5,356 nucleotides of DNA, taken from an uncultured Sutterella sp. (lineage in GTDB: Bacteria; Pseudomonadota; Gammaproteobacteria; Burkholderiales; Burkholderiaceae_F). Made by a program: the position numbers and the translations under genes. The stretch lies in the NCBI GenBank assembly GCA_905201055.1, contig CAJKMT010000068.1, positions 1 through 5,356 on the forward strand. The letters are read 5' to 3'. This document shows positions 1-5,301 of this stretch, piece after piece. Under the pieces are notes generated by a model, which saw nothing but the letters and a program-made list of their open reading frames with translations, was not told the origin of the DNA and searched no databases. Position 1 is the stretch's first letter. Each line of letters starts with the position of its first letter.

Positions 1-607
1 CGACACCCGCCACAGCGCCGGCCTTTTCCATCGGCATGGCACCGCGCACGCCTTCTTCAGCCGGTTGGAAAATGAAACGAATCTTGCCCTTGAACTGATC
101 GCGCATGGAAGCGACCACTTCTGCCAAAGCAAGACCGATAGCCACGTGACCGTCGTGACCGCAGGCGTGCATGGCACCCTTATTGACAGAGGCAAAGCCT
201 TCAACGTTAGGACGGTGATCGGCATCGGCGCATTCCGTCACATCATTGCAGTCCATATCGAAACGCACGGCAAGGAAGGGACCTTCGCCGCCGAAATCCA
301 TATCTGCCCAGAAACCGGTCATGCCGCCTTCCATCTTGGCAACGAGTTCAGGATCAGCACCTTGGGAGATGGCGCGTTCCATATGAGCACGCAAAGCATC
401 GGCGCTCGGCACACCCATCATGGCTTCACGGCACACAGCCTTTTCACCCATGGTGATGGTGTAGCCCAACTGCTGCATTTTCTTGATTGCCATGCTGGCG
501 GTGCGGAATTCCGTCCAGCCGGATTCCGGATGCTTGTGAAGATCACGGCGAACCTTAGCCAGGTTCGGGATCAACTCGTCAACTTTTTTCTTAAGATCTT
601 GATTCAT
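1..607 (-). CDS. AbgA-like M20-family amidohydrolase (N-terminal part, cut by window edge)
   Basis: Metal-dependent hydrolase of amide-linked amino-acid conjugates, probably cytoplasmic since no signal peptide is visible. The 202 residues present begin MNQDLKKKV and contain the M20D metal site MHACGHDGH (146-154, with C149, H151 and D152) and FQPAEEG (180-186, with the E184-E185 pair that supplies the catalytic and metal-binding glutamates in this family). RRDLHKHPESGWTEFRTA (20-37) and the insertion around GGMTGFWA (94-101) resemble E. coli AbgA, the p-aminobenzoyl-glutamate hydrolase A subunit, more than the shorter HipO or IAA-amino-acid hydrolases. AbgA is about 436 residues, so roughly half the protein lies outside the window. 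The ATG at 607-605 is preceded by GAGGAG (615-620) at 7 nt, a good ribosome binding site. No AbgB partner is visible here; true substrate is unknown. AbgA-like is well supported, folate-catabolite hydrolysis only inferred. Confidence 0.88.
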   Translation of the reverse strand, partial: MNQDLKKKVDELIPNLAKVRRDLHKHPESGWTEFRTASMAIKKMQQLGYTITMGEKAVCREAMMGVPSADALRAHMERAISQGADPELVAKMEGGMTGFWADMDFGGEGPFLAVRFDMDCNDVTECADADHRPNVEGFASVNKGAMHACGHDGHVAIGLALAEVVASMRDQFKGKIRFIFQPAEEGVRGAMPMEKAGAVAGV

Positions 608-624
608 ATTTTTGCTCCTCAATC

Positions 625-639
625 TCGCAAAAATTGCGA
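625..639. promoter_or_regulatory. Perfect inverted repeat in the leader of the AbgA-like gene
   Basis: TCGCAA (625-630), a 3-nt AAA spacer and TTGCGA (634-639) form a perfect 6-bp inverted repeat. It lies just upstream of the GAGGAG ribosome binding site of the minus-strand amidohydrolase gene, in an otherwise very A+T-rich divergent intergenic region (608-771). The position suits an operator for a local repressor or a small mRNA hairpin near the ribosome binding site. No regulator gene is visible beside it, and a 6-bp arm could occur by chance. Confidence 0.35.
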
Positions 640-755
640 ACGTTATCTTTTAATTTTAATCTTTTGTTTTTTGGCTTTTCGGCAAACAAATGTAAATTAA
701 CCTTTTTGTCACCCAATAGATCAGGAAAAAGCACTAACATGGTCCGAATCATTCA

Positions 756-763
756 TTAAGGAG
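756..763 (+). promoter_or_regulatory. Ribosome binding site deciding the start of the Ntn-hydrolase gene
   Basis: TTAAGGAG sits 8 nt before the ATG at 772. An in-frame GTG at 763 would give a protein three residues longer (MRLM...). That GTG overlaps the last base of the Shine-Dalgarno sequence and has no ribosome binding site of its own at proper spacing, so ATG 772 is the better start. Confidence 0.85.
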
Positions 764-771
764 TGCGTCTC

Positions 772-1845
772 ATGCACAAACTGATCACAAAACTATTGGC
801 TCTCGGCACCCTAGTCACCGCCGCGACCGCTCAAGCCTGTACCGGAATCACGCTTGAGTCACAAAATCACGACGTTGTTGCCGCGCGCTCCATTGAGTGG
901 GGAAAGTCGGTTCTCAAAACTGAGCTGGTGCAAGTGCCGCGTCAGCATCGCGTTAAAACGCAGACAGCCGACGGCATCGGTATGACCTACACAACTCAAT
1001 TCGGTTTTGTCGGATTGAGTATTGAAGACAAAAATTTTGTTGTCGAAGGTCTTAACGAAAAGGGATTGTCTGCCGGACTCTTCTTCTTTCCGGGCTACGG
1101 CCGATACCCTGCCTACGATCCGAAAGCCTCTCAACAAACAATTTCCGACATGGAATTTGTCGCCTGGGTACTCGGTAATTGTCAAAGCGTTGCGGAGGCA
1201 AAAAACAAGGTGAAAAACATTCGCATCGCCGAACGATTTAAAGAAGCCGGAACTGTCCACTACCGCATTGCAGATAAAACAGGCGCACAAATCGTGATTG
1301 AAATTGTCAACGGACAAATGCAGATCTTTGACAATCGCCTGGGCGTGCTCACCAATTCTCCGGGTTTTGAATGGCAAATCACTAATCTCAACAATTACAT
1401 GAATCTAAAAACCGGACACAGCGATCCTGTTGAATGGGGAAAAATTACACTTCGCTCGACAGGCATGGGCAGCGGCATGGCCGGACTGCCCGGTGACATT
1501 ACACCGCCATCGCGATTTGTCCGTGCGGCACTCATGACAGCAAGCGCCCCGAATCTGCCGGATGCCGAAGATGCAGTTCTTTATAGCTTTAAGATTTTGA
1601 ATTCCTTTGAAATCCCTATAGGACTGGAACTCACCGGGAAGGAAAATCCGACGGGACTATTGTCTGCCACTCAATGGACAAGTGCCATTGACATGACAAA
1701 CGCTAAGATCTACTTCAAAACAATGAATGATGCGCGAATCCGCTGTATTGATTTAAAAGATATTGACTTTGGCAAAGTTTCCTACAGCGCCCGCCCCATT
1801 GACAATCACACGACTGAACCGATTGAAAATATCACCTTCAACTAA
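772..1845 (+). CDS. Secreted choloylglycine hydrolase / penicillin V acylase family protein
   Basis: N-terminal-nucleophile hydrolase of the CBAH family (PF02275), 357 residues, which cleaves amide bonds in bile salts, penicillin V or N-acyl homoserine lactones depending on the member. Residues 1-22 are a Sec signal peptide ending A-Q-A, and the next residue is the catalytic Cys23 (CTGITLES), so export would itself expose the nucleophile. Family active-site residues counted from Cys23=1: Arg17 (R39), acidic position 20 (E42, where many bile salt hydrolases have Asp), Asn73 in GLNEKGL (N95), Asn173 in LTNSP (N195) and Arg226 in PSRFVR (R248). RSIEW, WQITNL and the GSGMAGLPGD loop (233-242) resemble the Gram-negative cluster of the family. 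Location is probably periplasmic. It is divergent from the AbgA-like gene and ends at its own terminator. Family assignment is firm; substrate (bile salt, penicillin V or AHL) cannot be decided from sequence alone. Confidence 0.93.
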   Translation: MHKLITKLLALGTLVTAATAQACTGITLESQNHDVVAARSIEWGKSVLKTELVQVPRQHRVKTQTADGIGMTYTTQFGFVGLSIEDKNFVVEGLNEKGLSAGLFFFPGYGRYPAYDPKASQQTISDMEFVAWVLGNCQSVAEAKNKVKNIRIAERFKEAGTVHYRIADKTGAQIVIEIVNGQMQIFDNRLGVLTNSPGFEWQITNLNNYMNLKTGHSDPVEWGKITLRSTGMGSGMAGLPGDITPPSRFVRAALMTASAPNLPDAEDAVLYSFKILNSFEIPIGLELTGKENPTGLLSATQWTSAIDMTNAKIYFKTMNDARIRCIDLKDIDFGKVSYSARPIDNHTTEPIENITFN

Positions 1846-1851
1846 TATACG

Positions 1852-1894
1852 AGACCGGTTGTCTGACAATGTGCTGAAACAACCGGTCTGTTTT
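1852..1894 (+). terminator. Rho-independent terminator after the Ntn-hydrolase gene
   Basis: AGACCGGTTGT (1852-1862) pairs perfectly over 11 bp with ACAACCGGTCT (1879-1889), with a 16-nt loop, then G and TTTT (1891-1894). It starts 6 nt after the stop codon at 1843-1845. It lies between convergent genes, so the hairpin may also slow minus-strand transcription leaving the AIM24 gene. The T-run is on the plus-strand side only, so it mainly serves the upstream plus-strand gene. Confidence 0.85.
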
Positions 1895-1909
1895 CAAAAA
1901 GTTCGCTCC

Positions 1910-2623
1910 CTATTCGTTTTTCGCCGCTTTGTCGGTTCGACTGTTCGATAAAATCCAATCCAAAAAACCGCCTTTATTTCGCGAGCAGACAATCACTTTT
2001 CCGTGACCTCTGAATTTCAAGACGATTCCCTCACCGGTAATCTGGCTGTTGACCAATTTCCCGAAAAGACCGGAGTGAGAGGTATTGAGGCTCAATTCAT
2101 AGTCAAGCGTTGAATCCCAGGCAACAAGATGTCCGTTATCAACGACAAGCGACTGACCGTCAGTCACCTGCAGCTCGCGAACCGAACCGAATCCGGAAAC
2201 AGCAACCTGGCCGTGCCCTTCGGTAGCCATCACAAAGAAGCCGCCCGAATCCCCTAAAAGCGCACGCCCCAGTCCCTGGGACCTCACTTCCATTTCCACA
2301 TCATCGGTCGCAGCAAGAAACGCGCCGTCTGAAATCATGTACTGCCGCTCACCGACATCCAAGATACGGATATCCCCGGGAATATTGGGAGCAAGGAGCA
2401 CCGTCCCCGGCCCTTTTTCTGCTTCGACATACTGCTGAAAGAAAGTCTCATCATTTAAAAACTTTCTCGCAATCGACTTCATGATTCCGCCGCGACTTCT
2501 GCCCTTGAGGCTAAGATCGCCGTCCATTGCCACCATGGCGTTGGATTCAGCCAAAACCTTTTCCCCTTTTTCAAGCGTCACACTCAAAAGCGGATCCACA
2601 CTGCCGGTAATTTCAAATCGCAT
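1910..2623 (-). CDS. AIM24 family protein (TIGR00266 type)
   Basis: A 237-residue protein of the AIM24 / DUF124 family, a beta-rich fold named after yeast mitochondrial Aim24. The biochemical role of bacterial members is not established. Diagnostic stretches are GGIMKSIARKFLNDETFF (45-62), the PGTVLLAPNIPGDIR region, the Gly-rich LLGDSGGFFVMATEGHGQVAVSGFG region, a VVDNGHLVAWD motif and a C-terminal GEGIVLKFRGHGKVIVCSR motif. Length is typical of the family. There is no signal peptide or membrane segment, so it is probably cytoplasmic or peripheral. ATG 2623-2621 has GAGGGAG (2631-2637) at 7 nt. It follows the BOF-domain gene on the same strand after 40 nt with no obvious terminator between, so the two are probably co-transcribed, placing it in the likely regulon of the adjacent two-component system. 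Family call is firm; function unknown. Confidence 0.9.
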   Translation of the reverse strand: MRFEITGSVDPLLSVTLEKGEKVLAESNAMVAMDGDLSLKGRSRGGIMKSIARKFLNDETFFQQYVEAEKGPGTVLLAPNIPGDIRILDVGERQYMISDGAFLAATDDVEMEVRSQGLGRALLGDSGGFFVMATEGHGQVAVSGFGSVRELQVTDGQSLVVDNGHLVAWDSTLDYELSLNTSHSGLFGKLVNSQITGEGIVLKFRGHGKVIVCSRNKGGFLDWILSNSRTDKAAKNE

Positions 2624-2663
2624 CGACTCACTCCCTCGAGGAAGAATTGCTAACCGTTAGAGT

Positions 2664-3053
2664 TTAACGCAAAGGTTTAGCCTGCAAAACTTCCAATTCC
2701 ACATGGCGCTTCTTACGGTCAACTTCGGCAAGAATTTCCACCAAAGCGTCTTTAGCAACATGAGACCAATTGCGGTCATCATCAAGCTCGGCGGTAATCG
2801 TATTGCCCTTTTCGTCGGTAAATTCATACTTATCGTGAGTGATCTGACGGGTAAAGCGGCCGCGCACCACAACCAATTGATCATCGTGTCCGTGCTTTTT
2901 CACTTCATCCAACGATTTGAGCGTTGTTAAAGTAAATCCCTGAGGTTCGCCCGCTTTGGCTTTGGGCGCGTCAAATCCGGTAGGTCCCTGAGCAATCGCA
3001 GAGAAGGGAATAACCAAAGCACATAAGGCGGCGGTGAGAATTGTTTTTTTCAT
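2664..3053 (-). CDS. ygiW: YgiW/VisP-like periplasmic BOF-domain (OB-fold) stress protein
   Basis: A 129-residue exported protein of the BOF family (PF04076; E. coli YgiW and YdeI, Salmonella VisP). Residues 1-21 (MKKTILTAALCALVIPFSAIA) form a signal peptide with an AIA|Q cleavage site. The rest is a short linker and one OB-fold with family features: SLDEV, DDQLVVVRGRF, ITHDKYEFTDEKGNTITAELDDD and VEILAEVDRKK. Characterised relatives act in envelope stress tolerance, and Salmonella VisP is reported to bind peptidoglycan and act on LpxO. Whether this protein does so is inference. An upstream in-frame ATG near 3104 would add 17 residues and spoil the signal peptide. ATG 3053-3051 has AGGAGA (3061-3066) at the right distance and is preferred. 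It is divergent from the QseB-like regulator, matching the arrangement at qseBC loci, and the 11-bp repeat array lies about 50 nt upstream. It likely heads a two-gene operon with the AIM24 gene. Confidence 0.87.
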   Translation of the reverse strand: MKKTILTAALCALVIPFSAIAQGPTGFDAPKAKAGEPQGFTLTTLKSLDEVKKHGHDDQLVVVRGRFTRQITHDKYEFTDEKGNTITAELDDDRNWSHVAKDALVEILAEVDRKKRHVELEVLQAKPLR

Positions 3054-3090
3054 AACATCGTCTCCTGTTGATTTGTTTCTTGATGAGTGC

Positions 3091-3096
3091 AGTTTA
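3091..3096 (-). promoter_or_regulatory. Candidate -10 box for the ygiW-like gene
   Basis: The minus strand reads TAAACT here (4 of 6 matches to TATAAT), 37 nt upstream of the start codon. No good -35 hexamer lies 17 bp further upstream (about 3114-3119); that place is taken by units 1-2 of the 11-bp repeat array. A poor -35 covered by a regulator site is typical of promoters activated by OmpR/PhoB-class regulators. The call rests on position and a weak match. Confidence 0.35.
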
Positions 3097-3103
3097 AATG
3101 GCA

Positions 3104-3147
3104 AAACTTAGAGAAAACCTAGCTGAAACTTAGCTCAAGCTAAGTCT
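3104..3147. promoter_or_regulatory. Four tandem 11-bp units: probable response-regulator operator
   Basis: Units start every 11 bp: AAACTTAGAGA (3104), AAACCTAGCTG (3115), AAACTTAGCTC (3126) and AAGCTAAGTCT (3137). On the minus strand the first three read as hexamers CTAAGT, CTAGGT and CTAAGT separated by 5 nt, the same geometry as PmrA/BasR-type boxes (two hexamers with N5). The fourth unit is inverted, so units 3-4 also form a perfect palindrome, ACTTAGCT-CA-AGCTAAGT (3128-3145). One helical turn per unit suits a tandem dimer of an OmpR/PhoB-class winged-helix regulator, and the adjacent gene encodes one. The array overlaps the -35 area of the ygiW-like gene and ends about 78 nt before the regulator's start codon. 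Repeats are seen directly; the bound protein is inferred. Confidence 0.75.
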
Positions 3148-3192
3148 CGGAAACCAATTGCAAAAAAGAGCCCGAGCAGAATAAATCTGCCC

Positions 3193-3198
3193 TACAAT
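3193..3198 (+). promoter_or_regulatory. Candidate -10 box for the regulator-kinase operon
   Basis: TACAAT matches 5 of 6 bases of TATAAT and would start a transcript around 3205, giving a leader of about 20 nt that contains the ribosome binding site AAGGA (3212-3216). No recognisable -35 lies at 16-18 bp. The segment just upstream is a short inverted repeat, GCAGA-ATAAA-TCTGC (3176-3190). An alternative pairing is TTGCAA (3158-3163) with AATAAA (3180-3185) at 16 bp spacing. Either suggests an activator-assisted promoter. Confidence 0.4.
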
Positions 3199-3224
3199 GC
3201 CTTTAATTAGGAAGGAATTTCAGA

Positions 3225-3911
3225 ATGAGAGTTCTTTTAGTAGAAGACGATCCGATGATCGCGCAGGCCGTTAAAGGCGCCTTAGCCGATGAGATGTACA
3301 CGGTAGAACATGTGGCCAACGGGCGCGATGCGCTCATGATGCTCTCGGTCAATGAATACGGGTTTGTATTGCTTGATTTAGGTCTGCCCGGACTTGACGG
3401 CATGACCGTACTTCGCACTTTGCGCGCAAACGCCGAAGGCGGCAAAAAAAATGTACCGGTCATCATTCTCACGGCTCGCGACGGGCTCGATGACAGACTG
3501 GAGGGACTTGATGCCGGGGCCGATGATTATCTGGTCAAACCGTTTCATATCAGTGAGCTTTTAGCCCGAATCCGCGCCGTTTTAAGACGTAAAAATCAGA
3601 CCACTGAAAATGCCCTCTCAAACGGCATCGTCACGCTTGATGTCCGGGAAAAAACGGCAATATTGGCCTCAAACCCCAATCCCGTGATTTTGTCCCGACG
3701 GGAATACGCACTGCTTGCCGCGCTGCTTGCCCGACCGGGAACAATTCTCTCAAGACGAAAAATTGAAGAACGCATTTATGAACCGGGGGAAGAACCCGAA
3801 AGTAATGCCGTCGAATACCTGATTCACTCCCTGAGGAAAAAGTTAGGCAGCAACGTCATCAAAAACGTCCGCGGTTTGGGCTGGATGGTTGAAAAAGGAA
3901 GCGCGCAATGA
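3225..3911 (+). CDS. qseB: QseB/PmrA-like OmpR-family response regulator
   Basis: A 228-residue DNA-binding response regulator of a two-component system. Receiver domain (1-122): acidic pair D8-D9, phospho-acceptor D51 in LLDLGLPGLDG, T83 in ILTARD and K105 in LVKPF, all the residues needed for phosphorylation. Winged-helix domain (about 130-225): LSRREYALLAALLARPG, recognition-helix region SNAVEYLIHSLRKKLG (193-208) and the wing VRGLGW (215-220). Overall likeness is to E. coli QseB (219 residues), with PmrA next. A slightly longer loop, NAEGGKKN (69-76), follows the third receiver helix region. ATG 3225 has AAGGA (3212-3216) at 8 nt. The kinase gene overlaps its stop codon by 4 nt, so the two are translationally coupled. 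It lies divergent from a ygiW-like gene, as at qseBC loci, and the 11-bp repeat array upstream is its probable target. QseB rather than PmrA rests on that synteny and the ygiW neighbour. Confidence 0.9.
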   Translation: MRVLLVEDDPMIAQAVKGALADEMYTVEHVANGRDALMMLSVNEYGFVLLDLGLPGLDGMTVLRTLRANAEGGKKNVPVIILTARDGLDDRLEGLDAGADDYLVKPFHISELLARIRAVLRRKNQTTENALSNGIVTLDVREKTAILASNPNPVILSRREYALLAALLARPGTILSRRKIEERIYEPGEEPESNAVEYLIHSLRKKLGSNVIKNVRGLGWMVEKGSAQ

Positions 3912-5299
3912 GCGCAAACGCAGAAAAAAATTACGGCTTTGTCAAAAGGCTTTTGCTTTGGGCGGGTTCTGCCGCCCTGGTTATTACCGTGATCTCTGCG
4001 GCGGTGCTCTTTTATGTGTCTTACCAGAAAGCTTATGATGAGCAGGATGATCTGCTTCAGGAAGTAAGCGGCGTACTTGCCCGCATTGACGTTTCTACCC
4101 AACACCCCGGCGCGCTTTGGATGGATGACGATGATTTCGAGGATTGGTTTATCGTTGATGATGACTCTCCTCAATCAATCGCCAAAGCCGGCTCAACGAT
4201 TTTAGTCAGAACACTTCACGAAGGCGGTCAGACAATCCGTGCGGTATTTAATGAAAATCTTCATGACGGCGCACAAACACTGCAGATTTCCGGCACTCAA
4301 TATCGCCTCTACCTGATTACGCTTGCCGACGGCAAACACATTGCGGTTGCTCAGAAAACCAAGGAAATCGAAAAATTGGCCAGACAAGCGGCACTTGCGG
4401 CAACCCTGCCTCTGCTCGGTCTATCAGCAGCAATCATTTTGATCCTGGCGGCACTCTTGTGGATTTCCGTCAAGCCGATTCGCAGCCTCACCGACAGTAT
4501 CAATCGTCGGGAACCCGATGATCTGACACCGATTGATCCGAAGGGGCTGCCCGCTGAACTTTTGCCGATGGTTGATGCCTTTAATGGCGTACTCAAGCGT
4601 GTCAGCGAACTCAGACAAAGTGAGTCCCGCTTTGTGGCTGACGCCGCTCACGAACTGCGCTCTCCGCTGGCAGCGCTGTCTCTTCAGGCTGAAAGACTTG
4701 AAAAGAGCATGACGACACCGGAAGCAAAAAAACAAATCGCCGATCTGCGCATCAGTATTGATCGGGCAGTGCGTCTTGTTTCTCAACTTCTGTCACTTAA
4801 GCGAGCCCAACAGGATAAAACCGAATCCAATCAAAACGAAGCCCGAATTTCAGAAACGCTTGCTTCAGTCATTGAGCAGGTTTTGAGCGAAGCGGAGAAA
4901 AAGGGCATTGATATTGAAGCAATCGGTTTTGACGAACTTGATCCAGATAGCAATGTCACCGTACCGGTGGGCGAAGATGACCTCTTTGCCATTTTGCGCA
5001 ATCTAATGGAAAACGCCGTCAAGTACTGTCCGAAAGGTTCAACGGTTACCATTGAACTTATCTCAGTGCAGCCCTTTAAGCTAAAGGTATCTGATAACGG
5101 CCCCGGAATAGCTGACAAAGATAAGGAGCGTATCTTTGATCCGTTTTATCGGGTGCTGGGAACCGGAGTCACAGGTACAGGACTTGGCATGGCAATTGTG
5201 AAGAAGCTTGCCGAACGAAATAATTTAAGACTCACTCTCAGTGATACTTACTCAGGTAAAGCTGAAAAAGGTTTATCTGTAACACTGGAAAAGTTCTAA
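3908..5299 (+). CDS. qseC: QseC-like membrane sensor histidine kinase
   Basis: A 463-residue inner-membrane kinase partnering the regulator just upstream. Transmembrane segment 1 is at about 15-37, a periplasmic sensor region at about 38-162 and transmembrane segment 2 at about 163-187. A HAMP/linker follows from 188 to about 237. The HisKA helix carries phospho-acceptor H248 in DAAHELRSPL, and the HATPase domain has the N box N365-LMEN-A370, G1 box DNGPGI (396-401), F box FDPFYR (410-415) and G2 box GTGLGM (423-428). All catalytic motifs are intact. The length is close to QseC (449) and longer than PmrB (about 360). An unusual feature is the acidic patch DDDDFEDWFIVDDD (73-86), nine acidic residues of 14, in the periplasmic loop. 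The start ATG lies in an ATGA overlap with the regulator, with AAGGAA (3895-3900) at 7 nt. The ligand is unknown; QseC's reported adrenergic/AI-3 sensing should not be assumed. Confidence 0.9.
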   Translation: MSANAEKNYGFVKRLLLWAGSAALVITVISAAVLFYVSYQKAYDEQDDLLQEVSGVLARIDVSTQHPGALWMDDDDFEDWFIVDDDSPQSIAKAGSTILVRTLHEGGQTIRAVFNENLHDGAQTLQISGTQYRLYLITLADGKHIAVAQKTKEIEKLARQAALAATLPLLGLSAAIILILAALLWISVKPIRSLTDSINRREPDDLTPIDPKGLPAELLPMVDAFNGVLKRVSELRQSESRFVADAAHELRSPLAALSLQAERLEKSMTTPEAKKQIADLRISIDRAVRLVSQLLSLKRAQQDKTESNQNEARISETLASVIEQVLSEAEKKGIDIEAIGFDELDPDSNVTVPVGEDDLFAILRNLMENAVKYCPKGSTVTIELISVQPFKLKVSDNGPGIADKDKERIFDPFYRVLGTGVTGTGLGMAIVKKLAERNNLRLTLSDTYSGKAEKGLSVTLEKF

Positions 5300-5301
5300 A
5301 C

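Noticed and set aside
65..700. Plus-strand open frame of 211 codons
   Set aside because: It is antisense to the AbgA-like gene, whose M20 motifs are clear. The plus-strand translation is His-rich with no recognisable domain and no good ribosome binding site.
706..740. TTGTCA (706-711) with TAACAT (735-740) as a promoter for the Ntn-hydrolase gene
   Set aside because: The spacer is 23 nt, too long for a sigma-70 promoter, and no better pair could be found in this A+T-rich stretch.
763..771. GTG start for the Ntn-hydrolase gene
   Set aside because: It overlaps the Shine-Dalgarno sequence TTAAGGAG, which is correctly spaced for the ATG at 772.
859..1377. Minus-strand open frame of 172 codons
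   Set aside because: It is antisense to the Ntn-hydrolase gene, which has family motifs throughout. The minus frame shows no motif and is a shadow.
2650..2660. CTAAC-C-GTTAG as a terminator between the ygiW-like and AIM24 genes
   Set aside because: The arms are 5 bp with a 1-nt centre, which cannot form a hairpin loop, and no T-run follows on the minus strand.
3104..3147. Short repeat array considered as CRISPR
   Set aside because: Units are 11 bp, contiguous and without spacers, and no cas gene is present. An operator explains them better.
4424..4786. Minus-strand open frames inside the kinase gene
   Set aside because: They are shadows of the kinase reading frame, which carries all HisKA and HATPase motifs in order.
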